Shown: in pieces, positions 15,380 through 22,340 of the stretch
How positions within the stretch are numbered: position 1 is the first letter of the stretch
How the letters are laid out: each line of letters starts with the position of its first letter
Source: Clostridia bacterium
Lineage (GTDB): Bacteria; Bacillota; Clostridia; Oscillospirales; CAG-272
Direction: 5' to 3'
DNA: 35,331 nt
Assembly: GCA_017407225.1 (NCBI GenBank)
Contig: JAFQWY010000086.1
Location: forward strand, 1-35,331
Notes under the pieces: model-generated
What the model was told of the DNA's origin: nothing
Seen by the model: only the letters and a program-made list of their open reading frames with translations
Database searches by the model: none
Translations under genes and position numbers: made by a program

Positions 15380-16840
15380 ATGAACGGCAATTTATGGGGA
15401 CAGCTTCTTCTCCAGATCATCCTGATCGGACTGAACGCGGTGTTTGCGTGTGCGGAAATCGCAGTCCTGTCGGTGAGTGAAGCAAAAATATCCAAGCTGG
15501 AAGAATCCGGCAGCAAAAAAGCAAAGAAACTCCGGAAGCTGACCGAACAGCCTTCCAAATTCCTGTCCACGATCCAGGTGGCCATTACCCTGTCCGGGTT
15601 CCTGGGCTCCGCATTCGCAGCCGACAACTTCGCGGAACGTCTGGTGGACTGGGTTCTCGCCAAAGGTGCGGAAATCGATCCCGAAACCCTGGAATCCATC
15701 GCGGTTGTGGCAATTACGCTGGTGCTCTCCTATGTGACCCTCATTCTCGGGGAACTGGTGCCCAAGCGTCTTGCCATGAAGCACAGCGAAAAGCTGGCGC
15801 TGGGAATGGCTCCCATGCTCTGCGGCGTGTCGAAGCTGTTTACCCCCATCGTGTGGCTCCTTTCTGTTTCCACAAACGGCGTGCTCCGGCTGATGGGCAT
15901 CGACCCCAACGAGCAGGATGAAGACGTCAGCGAGGAAGAAATCCGCATGATGGTGGACGAAGGCAGCCAGAAGGGCGTCATCGACGAACAGGAACAGGAA
16001 ATGATCCAGAACGTGTTCGAGTTTGACGATCTGACCGTGTCCGAATTCGCTACCCACCGTACCGACATCCACATCCTGTGGGCGGAGGAAGGGGACGATG
16101 TGTGGGAAAACACCATCCACGAAACCCGTCACTCCATTTATCCCGTCTGCGAGGATACCATTGACAACGTCATCGGTGTGCTGTCCGTGAAGGACTACTT
16201 CCGCTACCGGGATCAGGGGCGTGAGGTTATCATGAAGGAAGCCGTCAAGCCCGCATATTTTGTACCCGAAGGCATCCACGCGGACGTTCTGTTCCGTCAG
16301 ATGCGGGAAACCCGGAACCATTTTGCCGTGGTTCTTGACGAATACGGCGGCATGATGGGCATCGTCACCATGTACGACATTCTGGAACAGCTGGTGGGCG
16401 ACCTCAACGACGACGATGAAGAAGAAGTGAAGGAACCGGATATTCAGCAGACCTCCGACGGCACCTGGGACATCAAGGGCGTTGCCCAGCTCAGTGAAGT
16501 GGCGGAAGAGCTGAAGCTGGAGCTTCCCACCGATAAATACGACACCATGGGCGGCTATGTGTTCTCCAATTACGGGATGATTCCCGAGGACGGCACAGAG
16601 TTTGAACTGGAACTGGAGCGCCTCCATGTGCGTGTCACCGAAATTAAGGATCACCGGATCATCAAGATGATCGTCACTGTGACGGAACCGGAAGACGAAG
16701 AAGATGACGACGATGAGGAACGCCGCTTCTTCAAATCCAGATCCGACAGGGACGACGAGGATGACGACGAAAAGGAAGACAAAAAAGAAAAAAAGGATAA
16801 GTCCGAAAAATCCGATAAAAAATCGTCGAAGAACCGATAA
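15380..16840 (+). CDS. CNNM/CorC (HlyC)-family membrane protein
   Basis: 486 aa. The N-terminal DUF21/CNNM transmembrane domain (about 1-190) has several membrane segments, including the first at about 8-30 (IILIGLNAVFACAEIAVLS), with FLSTIQVAITLSGFLGSAFA and ILGELVPKRLAMKH, the family signature. A CBS pair follows (about 210-340, SIYPVCEDTIDNVIGVLSVK and HFAVVLDEYGGMMGIVT), then the CorC_HlyC domain (about 360-435, GGYVFSNYGMIPEDG). Such proteins are linked to magnesium or other cation efflux rather than haemolysis. The last 50 residues are an extremely charged Asp/Glu/Lys tail. GGAGG is 16 nt before the ATG, unusually far, so initiation may be weak or helped by leader structure. A terminator follows. 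Confidence 0.92.
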   Translation: MNGNLWGQLLLQIILIGLNAVFACAEIAVLSVSEAKISKLEESGSKKAKKLRKLTEQPSKFLSTIQVAITLSGFLGSAFAADNFAERLVDWVLAKGAEIDPETLESIAVVAITLVLSYVTLILGELVPKRLAMKHSEKLALGMAPMLCGVSKLFTPIVWLLSVSTNGVLRLMGIDPNEQDEDVSEEEIRMMVDEGSQKGVIDEQEQEMIQNVFEFDDLTVSEFATHRTDIHILWAEEGDDVWENTIHETRHSIYPVCEDTIDNVIGVLSVKDYFRYRDQGREVIMKEAVKPAYFVPEGIHADVLFRQMRETRNHFAVVLDEYGGMMGIVTMYDILEQLVGDLNDDDEEEVKEPDIQQTSDGTWDIKGVAQLSEVAEELKLELPTDKYDTMGGYVFSNYGMIPEDGTEFELELERLHVRVTEIKDHRIIKMIVTVTEPEDEEDDDDEERRFFKSRSDRDDEDDDEKEDKKEKKDKSEKSDKKSSKNR

Positions 16841-16847
16841 GCAAAAT

Positions 16848-16889
16848 AAGCTGCCGCATGACGGAAAACTCCGGATGCAGCAGCTTTTT
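16848..16889 (+). terminator. Terminator of CNNM gene, possibly bidirectional
   Basis: AAGCTGC/GCAGCTT with an inner GCAT/ATGC and GGA/TCC, then TTTTTC on the plus strand. It separates the convergent CNNM and GH99-like genes and may also serve the minus gene, which ends at 16891. Confidence 0.8.
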
Positions 16890-16890
16890 C

Positions 16891-18531
16891 TTATTCCATT
16901 ACCGCGGCGTACCATACCCGTCCGAGGGGGAGACAGTCGCCGTGATCGTAGAAATCTGCAGGGGATTCCACGGGATCCCTGCTGTCGATGACCCGGAGCT
17001 TCAGGGTGCCGCCCGGCTTCAGCCCCAGCGCGGATTTTTCCGCCGTCAGGGTCAGGGTGCATCCGTCAATGCGGCAGGCAGTCTTTCCTGCGGGGGTGAA
17101 GGTGTACCGTTCGTTCTCCTCCGTGACGGACATGAGGGCGGCGTTCTCACCGTCCATGGTCTCATTCAGAAGGAACAGTCCCGCTTCCGTCTCGGCATAT
17201 ACCCACAGGAACGCACCTTCTCTGTCGGAGGATGTGTCAAAGGATGCGAGCATCTTCTCAAGCTCCGATTCCGCAGGGATGGCAGGCGCCCGATCCACGG
17301 GATCCGCTGTGGTGACGGTGATTTTTACGGTGCCGCCGCCGTTTTCCGCAGATACCCCGCGGATGGAGTGGCGTCCGCTCATGTTCAGATAGATCTGCCC
17401 GTAGCCGTCGTGCTCCCGGTTCCGGTTTCCGTCCGGGTAGCCGGGGAAGGTTACGGACTGTCCGGATGCCAGAACGGGATTTTCTTCCCGTCCCTTCAGA
17501 CGTCCGATGTATTCGCACAGGGCAAAGTAGTAGTTGTCCAGATAGCCGCCCCGCATCATCTCAATGTCACGGCTGTACTCGTAGTTGGCGCAGTCCACGA
17601 ACATGATGGGACGCTCGGGGCTGCCCGGCCACCGTCCCGCGATCCATTCGTTCCATCCGGTGACGAGGGTGACGGGAACATCCGCTTCCAGAGCTCGCTC
17701 AAACTGCTCAATGAAGTTGCCGCAGTACTTGTACGCCTCGGGATCGGGATCGTTTCTGCCGTCGTGGTAGGCACGTCCGCAGTTAGTGGTCTCGCCGTAG
17801 AGGACGGAATCCCCGAACCGGAGCTGGGGATGCTGTGCCACGGAGACGTTGATGACCTCCGGGATGCCGTCCAGGTTTTCAAAGATGCGCTGGGGACGGG
17901 TGAAATCCATCCACGGCCAGCCGCCCTGCTTGTCGGGTTCGTTGGGCCACTGCGCCAGCTTGATGTTGAAGAAGTCCCGGGTTTCGGGGGAGCATTCCTC
18001 GGGCTTTGCAATGATGACGGGCTTTCCGTCCATGCAGAACCACACATCCCGGCAGAATCCCGGCTTGTAGATCGCTTCGTAGATCCGCTGTACGGTGTCA
18101 CCGGAGGCGGTGTTGGTGTAGAACATCACCTTCGGAACATTCCAGCCCGCCTTCCGGTATTCGTCAAGGACGGAGAGAACCAGCCTGGCATTGTGCTCGT
18201 AAATGACGGCATTGGTGGTGTCGAAGAAGAGAAAATCCACTCCCGCCTGAGTGATCAGCTTCATGTGACGGCGGACTACCCATTCGTCGTCGGAGTAGTA
18301 GTAGCCGTAGAGGGGCTCACCCCAGTGATGATAGGTTCCGATGCCGCCCCACACATCCGAGTCGGTTTTGTGTCCGGCGTCGGGGTCATCCTTCGTGATC
18401 CGGGAAACGTCATAGGGGCGGTGACGTCCGTGTTCTCCCAGCCAAAGGAAGTAGAAAAGCCCCACCAGCTTTTCAGAAGGCTTTTCGGGGCTTTTCCAGA
18501 TAACGGGCTGACTGAATGATCTGTGAGACAT
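16891..18531 (-). CDS. GH99/GH71-like glycosidase family protein
   Basis: 546 aa, no signal peptide. The N-terminal two thirds resemble the TIM-barrel of the GH71/GH99-like group: VGLFYFLWLGEHGRH at the first strand, GTYHHWGEPLYGYYYSDD, then AGVDFLFFDTTNA, MFYTNTASGD and late VTGWNEWIAGRWPG, which is the 'WNEW' motif of that group. Members act on mannose- or glucose-linked polymers, but many have no known activity, so substrate is open. The C-terminal third (about 370-546) is beta-rich with LTLTAEKSALGLKPGG, probably an accessory sandwich. Its ATG shares one base with the stop codon of the ACT gene (TAATG), suggesting translational coupling, which is odd for a glycosidase. Confidence 0.7.
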   Translation of the reverse strand: MSHRSFSQPVIWKSPEKPSEKLVGLFYFLWLGEHGRHRPYDVSRITKDDPDAGHKTDSDVWGGIGTYHHWGEPLYGYYYSDDEWVVRRHMKLITQAGVDFLFFDTTNAVIYEHNARLVLSVLDEYRKAGWNVPKVMFYTNTASGDTVQRIYEAIYKPGFCRDVWFCMDGKPVIIAKPEECSPETRDFFNIKLAQWPNEPDKQGGWPWMDFTRPQRIFENLDGIPEVINVSVAQHPQLRFGDSVLYGETTNCGRAYHDGRNDPDPEAYKYCGNFIEQFERALEADVPVTLVTGWNEWIAGRWPGSPERPIMFVDCANYEYSRDIEMMRGGYLDNYYFALCEYIGRLKGREENPVLASGQSVTFPGYPDGNRNREHDGYGQIYLNMSGRHSIRGVSAENGGGTVKITVTTADPVDRAPAIPAESELEKMLASFDTSSDREGAFLWVYAETEAGLFLLNETMDGENAALMSVTEENERYTFTPAGKTACRIDGCTLTLTAEKSALGLKPGGTLKLRVIDSRDPVESPADFYDHGDCLPLGRVWYAAVME

Positions 18532-18959
18532 TACAGCTTCAGATCCGCGTCGGTGAGAAGGGTGTAGCCGGCAGCGGAGAGGAGCTTTTCGGTGGCATCG
18601 TTGTCGGCAACACGGAGCACGACGAATGCCTTGCCTGCGGTGGGGGAAACGAATGCGTACAGGTATTCCACGCTGATTTCGTCCTTGGTGATTTCGTGGA
18701 GCAGTTCGCAGAGACCGCCGTTCGCGTCGTTGATTTCAACGCCCACAACGTCGGTGACATTGACGATCTTGCCGGCTTCGGACAGAGCGGCCGCAGCGTT
18801 TCTCACGTCGCTTACGATGAGACGGAGAACGCCGTAGTTCTGGGTGTCGGCGATGCTGAATGCACGGATTGCAACACCGGAATCCGCGAGAATCTTGGTG
18901 ATTTCATAAATCGCACCGTTTCTGTTCTCTGCAAAGATGGATAACTGTTTTACGGACAT
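18531..18959 (-). CDS. Tandem ACT-domain protein
   Basis: 142 aa, two ACT domains in tandem (about 1-68 and 70-142). The first begins VKQLSIFAENRNGAIYEITK with the ligand-loop glycine typical of ACT, then ADSGVAIRAFSIAD; the second has VVGVEINDANGGLCELLHE. ACT domains bind amino acids and act as sensors. Free-standing tandem ACT proteins are frequently encoded beside phenylacetate-CoA-ligase-like genes in anaerobes, as here, except that a 635-bp gap with two palindromic repeats now separates them. GGAGG is 8 nt upstream of the ATG. Its end overlaps the GH99-like start by one base. It probably senses an aromatic or branched amino acid; the ligand is not shown. Confidence 0.88.
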   Translation of the reverse strand: MSVKQLSIFAENRNGAIYEITKILADSGVAIRAFSIADTQNYGVLRLIVSDVRNAAAALSEAGKIVNVTDVVGVEINDANGGLCELLHEITKDEISVEYLYAFVSPTAGKAFVVLRVADNDATEKLLSAAGYTLLTDADLKL

Positions 18960-19019
18960 TGCTGATACCTCCTGATGTGTATTATTTTTGTTTTTCTTAT
19001 GTATTTTCTTTGGATGGCA

Positions 19020-19156
19020 GAAAATGCTGGCGCATTTTCGATTTTATTTTTATGTCCGCTGCCGGACGGGCACATATAGAGGGAGGTATTCATCTTCGAT
19101 GAAACCTACGCGATCCTCCTATGAATCTCCACGGCAAGGGGACACCCCTTGACCCC
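19020..19156 (+). repeat. Palindromic intergenic repeat, copy B
   Basis: Same four-hairpin layout as copy A. Hairpin 1 is 19020-19039 (GAAAATGC/GCATTTTC, perfect), then GATTTTATT at 19040-19048. Hairpin 2 is 19054-19067 (GTCCG/CGGAC). Hairpin 3 is GGAGG/CCTCC with CATA/TATG outside it and an inner TTCATC/GATGAA hairpin. TGAATC is followed by hairpin 4 at 19135-19151 (CAAGGGG/CCCCTTG, perfect), then ACCCC. The stem bases of hairpin 1 differ from copy A (GGC/GCC against TGC/GCA), keeping pairing. It lies about 60 nt upstream of the ACT gene start. Confidence 0.75.
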
Positions 19157-19449
19157 GGAGGTGTTCGTGCAGCTGACACAGTTGAGCGATCTCCCGTCAG
19201 GGATGTGGCTCATGGGTTGCCTCGTACTGTTCAGTCACTTTCTGCGAAAGTGGGCGGGCTGGCGAGACTATATTTTTTCGGGCACTGACAGTGGTGAGGA
19301 TAACTTCAAGTTTTTTATTTCACGCGAAGCGTGTTCCCTTATGGAAACAATTCAGTGATGCTGTACGGTCGAAGATGCAGTTGTGCTTTAAGCAAAACGA
19401 GCGAACGAGCACTGTTCACCTTCGGTGAAAGTGGAGCGAACCGAAAGGG
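19157..19449. other. Non-coding interior between inverted repeat copies B and C
   Basis: 293 bp with no supported gene. It contains several further small hairpins: CACTTTC/GAAAGTG near 19228-19245, CACGC/GCGTG near 19321-19333, and CACT-TTCACC/GGTGAA-AGTG near 19409-19432. Short frames that read through the repeats look like products of repeat DNA, not genes. No promoter for the ACT gene was evident. Confidence 0.5.
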
Positions 19450-19565
19450 GAGTTTTGAGGGGGAACCCCTCAAATCGGGGAGATTCACAAGAGGGTCCCG
19501 AGGATCCTCTTGTGCGCCCTCCGCGCAGGAGAAATAAAATCGAATCGAAAACGCGGAGTGTTTTC
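19450..19565 (-). repeat. Palindromic intergenic repeat, copy C
   Basis: The same element on the minus strand. Read on that strand from 19565: hairpin 1 (GAAAAC/GTTTTC, 6 bp), GATTTTATT, hairpin 2 (CTCC/GGAG around a 5-nt loop at 19519-19531), GGGCGCACA, hairpin 3 (CACAAGAGG/CCTCTTGTG, 19486-19514), TGAATCTCCCC, and hairpin 4 (TTTGAGGGG/CCCCTCAAA, 19454-19474, 9 bp perfect). It begins 30 nt after the stop codon of the PaaK-like gene. Orientation is opposite to copy B, so the two have their first hairpins on the outside. Confidence 0.75.
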
Positions 19566-19594
19566 CGCTATAAACCATAGCGTTTCAGAAAGCT

Positions 19595-20902
19595 TTACGC
19601 GTTGTACAGCTTTCTCTTGTCGATGACGCGGACTGCCTTGCCTTCGCTGCGGACGATGGACTTGGGTTCCACGATGGAGACGTTCGCCATAATGCCCAGC
19701 ATATCCTTCAGTGCGCTGATTACGGCCTTTTCCTTCTGGTGGATTGCGCCTACGGTGTCGGAGAACAGTTCGGGAGTCATTTCAACCAGGACGTCGATGG
19801 AGTCGGTGGTGCCCTGACGGTCTACAACGATCTGATAGTTGGAGGTCAGACCCTGAGCCAGCAGAACCTGTTCGATCTGGGACGGGAATACGTTAACGCC
19901 CTTGATGATGAGCATATCGTCGCTTCTGCCGAGGATCTTGGACATCTTCACGAAGGTACGGCCGCAGGAGCAGGGCTTGCGGGACAGGATTGCGATATCC
20001 TTGGTGCGGTAGCGCATCAGGGGGAACGCTTCCTTGGTGATGGCGGTGAATACCATTTCGCCCCGTTCGCCTTCGGGAAGAACCTTGCCGGTCTTGGGAT
20101 CGATGGTTTCAATGATGAAGTGGTCTTCGTTGATGTGCATACCGGACTGTTCGGAGCATTCGAACGCAACGCCGGGGCCGCACAGCTCGGTCAGACCGTA
20201 AATGTCGTATGCCTTCAGACCCAGCTTTTCTTCGATGTCGTGACGCATTTCTTCGGTCCATGCTTCCGCGCCGAAAATACCTGCCTTCAGGTGGATCTGG
20301 TCGCGGATGCCTCTTTCGATGATGGATTCCGCCAGATAGGAGGCGTAGGAAGGCGTGCAGCAGAGAATTGTGGTCTGCAGGTCAACCATGAACTGAAGCT
20401 GACGTTCGGTGTTGCCGGAGGACATGGGCAGAGTCAGAGAACCTACCTTTTCGGAACCGCCGTTGAGACCTGCGCCGCCGGTGAACAGACCGTAGCCGTA
20501 GCATACCTGAACAACGTCCTCTTTGGTGCCGCCTGCCGCCATGATGGCACGTGCGCACATATCGTACCATACGTCCATGTCATGCTGGGTGTAGAATGCG
20601 ATAACGCGCTTGCCGGTGGTGCCGGAGGTGGACTGGATCTTGTTGCACGCGGAGAGGGGCATGGACATCAGTCCGTAGGGGTATGCTTCTCTCAGGTCAT
20701 CCTTGGTGATGAAGGGGAGCTTCCACAGGTCTTCACAGGACTTTACGTCGCCGGGTTCAACGCCCTGAGCCTTCATCTTGCTGCGGTAGTACTCGTTGTT
20801 GTTCCATACATGGTTCAGAGTCTTTACGAGGCGTTCGTCCTGCCATGCACGGAGCTGTTCCCGTGATGCGGTTTCGATTTCTTTCTGGTAGTAGTTCTGC
20901 AT
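19595..20902 (-). CDS. Phenylacetate-CoA ligase-like (PaaK family) AMP-forming ligase
   Basis: 435 aa, adenylate-forming superfamily, cytosolic. It would activate an aryl or other carboxylic acid with ATP and CoA. The AMP-binding P-loop is STSGTTGKR (91-99). The middle shows GIFGAEAWTEEMR and YGLTELCGPGVAFEC, as in PaaK, then LMRYRTKDIA, GRSDDMLIIKGVNVFP, and a C-terminal small domain ending VRVIDKRKLYN. The nearby tandem ACT protein is the usual partner of this family in anaerobes, where the pair often goes with aromatic-acid or indolepyruvate metabolism. The start at 20902 is chosen because AAAGGA lies 8 nt upstream. The true substrate is not certain. Confidence 0.9.
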   Translation of the reverse strand: MQNYYQKEIETASREQLRAWQDERLVKTLNHVWNNNEYYRSKMKAQGVEPGDVKSCEDLWKLPFITKDDLREAYPYGLMSMPLSACNKIQSTSGTTGKRVIAFYTQHDMDVWYDMCARAIMAAGGTKEDVVQVCYGYGLFTGGAGLNGGSEKVGSLTLPMSSGNTERQLQFMVDLQTTILCCTPSYASYLAESIIERGIRDQIHLKAGIFGAEAWTEEMRHDIEEKLGLKAYDIYGLTELCGPGVAFECSEQSGMHINEDHFIIETIDPKTGKVLPEGERGEMVFTAITKEAFPLMRYRTKDIAILSRKPCSCGRTFVKMSKILGRSDDMLIIKGVNVFPSQIEQVLLAQGLTSNYQIVVDRQGTTDSIDVLVEMTPELFSDTVGAIHQKEKAVISALKDMLGIMANVSIVEPKSIVRSEGKAVRVIDKRKLYNA

Positions 20903-20949
20903 ATGATATATCCTTTCTGGTTGGAAACGGAAAATTTTGTACATTCTAT

Positions 20950-20978
20950 ATTAAAGCACGAAAAACGATTTGTGTCAA
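20950..20978 (-). promoter_or_regulatory. Promoter of PaaK-like gene
   Basis: On the minus strand TTGACA (20978-20973), 17 bp, TTTAAT (20955-20950). An alternative -10 TAATAT sits 2 nt further on. About 50 nt upstream of the start. Confidence 0.75.
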
Positions 20979-21169
20979 TGCTTTTTGCGGAAAAAACGCA
21001 ATATATTTGAATAAATTTTCATGTATTCGGTGTTTTGCTGTATAAATCCACAGGTGAGGAATGACTCCGGCAGCATGAAATTTCACAGAAATTGTACAAG
21101 ACAAGTCCGCAGAGAATGGGAGAATTTGATGAAATTTGATTAGATTTATCGAATCAACACAAATCCGTG

Positions 21170-21211
21170 TGTACAGTGACCCTGTACAAAAAAGGATAAT
21201 TATGATAGAAT
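21170..21211 (+). promoter_or_regulatory. Promoter with overlapping inverted repeat (possible autoregulatory operator)
   Basis: The inverted repeat TGTACAG-N5-CTGTACA spans 21170-21188. Its right arm provides the -35 hexamer TGTACA (21183-21188), followed by 17 bp and an extended -10 TGA-TAGAAT (21206-21211). A further TGTACA is at 21093-21098. A protein bound here would block the polymerase, and the downstream gene encodes a helix-turn-helix protein, so autorepression is plausible. Confidence 0.6.
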
Positions 21212-21248
21212 TACAATACATCTCACCATGCGGAAAGGAGGCGGAACC

Positions 21249-22292
21249 ATGCTCGGATCAAAAATCCGGAAGCTGCGGAAGCAGTACGGAATGACGCAGG
21301 CGGAGCTGGGAGAGCGGATCGGAATATGCCGTCAGACCGTGATGAAATTGGAAAAGGGAATCACGGAGCCGGACATCGAATCCATCCGTGCGATCTCCGG
21401 AGTGTTCCGCGTTGCACCGGACGAACTTCTGGACTCCTATGCCGATGACGAAGGATTTCTGGAGCTGATCCACTCCTATAAGCCGTATATTGCCGGGGAC
21501 AGCCATCGTGCGGTATCCGGATATGTGATCGACAGCGTGAAACGGTCCGGCATTCCCCATGCGGAAGTGGAGGTCATTTCTTCGGACGGCCGGTGCGTTG
21601 CCAAAATGACCGCCGACGAGAGAGGATTTTTCATCGGATCCACCGGCGCCGAAAAACAGTATACCCTGCGGTTCATCACTTCAGACATGACATACGAAAT
21701 TCCGAAGGTGCGGAACAGCGCGGGGGAAACCTATGTGGGCGGCGTGGATCTGAATGTCAGTGACAAGGAGCCCGTCCTGCCTGCGGAAGGTGTGTGGGGC
21801 GGCAATCTGAAATGGAAAATTGACGAAAACGGCGTCCTTACCCTGTCGGGAAAAGGGGATATGGAAGACCGCTATTCCGCCCTGTCCGGCAAGGAGGAGA
21901 GATCCCCCTACCGCCGTCTTGTGAAGAAGGTCGTGATCCGCAGCGGCGTTACCTCGGTGGGCGCCCATGCCTTCGACGGATTCATCCATCTTGAGGAAGT
22001 CCGGATCGGAAAAAGCGTGCGGAGGATCCGCGGCGGCGCATTTATGGGATGCAAAAAGCTGAAGAATGTCTCCTTCGCCGGAAATGACACGGAGGAAGTC
22101 TGCTGGAACGCTTTCCGGGGATGCGTGAGCCTGACTCGTATCGGCCTTCCCGGATCGGTGAAAACCGTGGGATCGGGAGCCTTTGCCGGCTGCGTCAGCC
22201 TGAGCAGCGTGAACGTAGCGGAAGACGCAGAGATTTTTGCGGGCGCATTTGCACAGTGCGGAAACCTGAAGATGCCGCCGGAAAACAACTGA
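21249..22292 (+). CDS. XRE regulator fused to carboxypeptidase-regulatory-like and BspA-type LRR modules
   Basis: 347 aa. Residues about 3-60 form a Cro/CI-type helix-turn-helix (KIRKLRKQYGMTQAELGERI, then ICRQTVMKLEKG and FRVAPDELL). Residues about 85-160 resemble a carboxypeptidase-regulatory-like beta sandwich (VSGYVIDSVKRSGIPHAEVE, then TADERGFF). Residues about 180-345 begin with LKWKIDENGVLTLSGKGDM, a hallmark of BspA-type surface proteins, followed by LRR_5 repeats (GAHAFDGFIHLEEVRIG, GAFMGCKKLKNVSFAG, NAFRGCVSLTRIGLP, GAFAGCVSLSSVNV). There is no signal peptide or membrane segment, so surface-type modules lie inside the cell on a DNA-binding protein. The start at 21249 is favoured because AAAGGAGG sits 7 nt upstream. 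Ligand and targets are unknown. Confidence 0.82.
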   Translation: MLGSKIRKLRKQYGMTQAELGERIGICRQTVMKLEKGITEPDIESIRAISGVFRVAPDELLDSYADDEGFLELIHSYKPYIAGDSHRAVSGYVIDSVKRSGIPHAEVEVISSDGRCVAKMTADERGFFIGSTGAEKQYTLRFITSDMTYEIPKVRNSAGETYVGGVDLNVSDKEPVLPAEGVWGGNLKWKIDENGVLTLSGKGDMEDRYSALSGKEERSPYRRLVKKVVIRSGVTSVGAHAFDGFIHLEEVRIGKSVRRIRGGAFMGCKKLKNVSFAGNDTEEVCWNAFRGCVSLTRIGLPGSVKTVGSGAFAGCVSLSSVNVAEDAEIFAGAFAQCGNLKMPPENN

Positions 22293-22297
22293 AACAT

Positions 22298-22340
22298 AAA
22301 AGCTGACCTGAGTCAAAAAATGACGCAGATCAGCTTTTTT
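22298..22340. terminator. Bidirectional terminator between XRE-LRR gene and feoB
   Basis: AAAGCTGA and TCAGCTTT pair, with inner CTG/CAG and GTCA/TGAC around an A-rich loop. Six T follow on the plus strand, and AAAA precedes for the minus direction. It serves convergent genes. Confidence 0.88.

Noticed and set aside
19331..19537. A 68-codon frame running through the inverted repeat copy C
   Set aside because: It is produced by the repeat DNA itself and has no ribosome site or recognisable domain.
18960..19594. An insertion sequence with transposase between the ligase and ACT genes
   Set aside because: No transposase frame or classic IS ends; only palindromic repeats were found.
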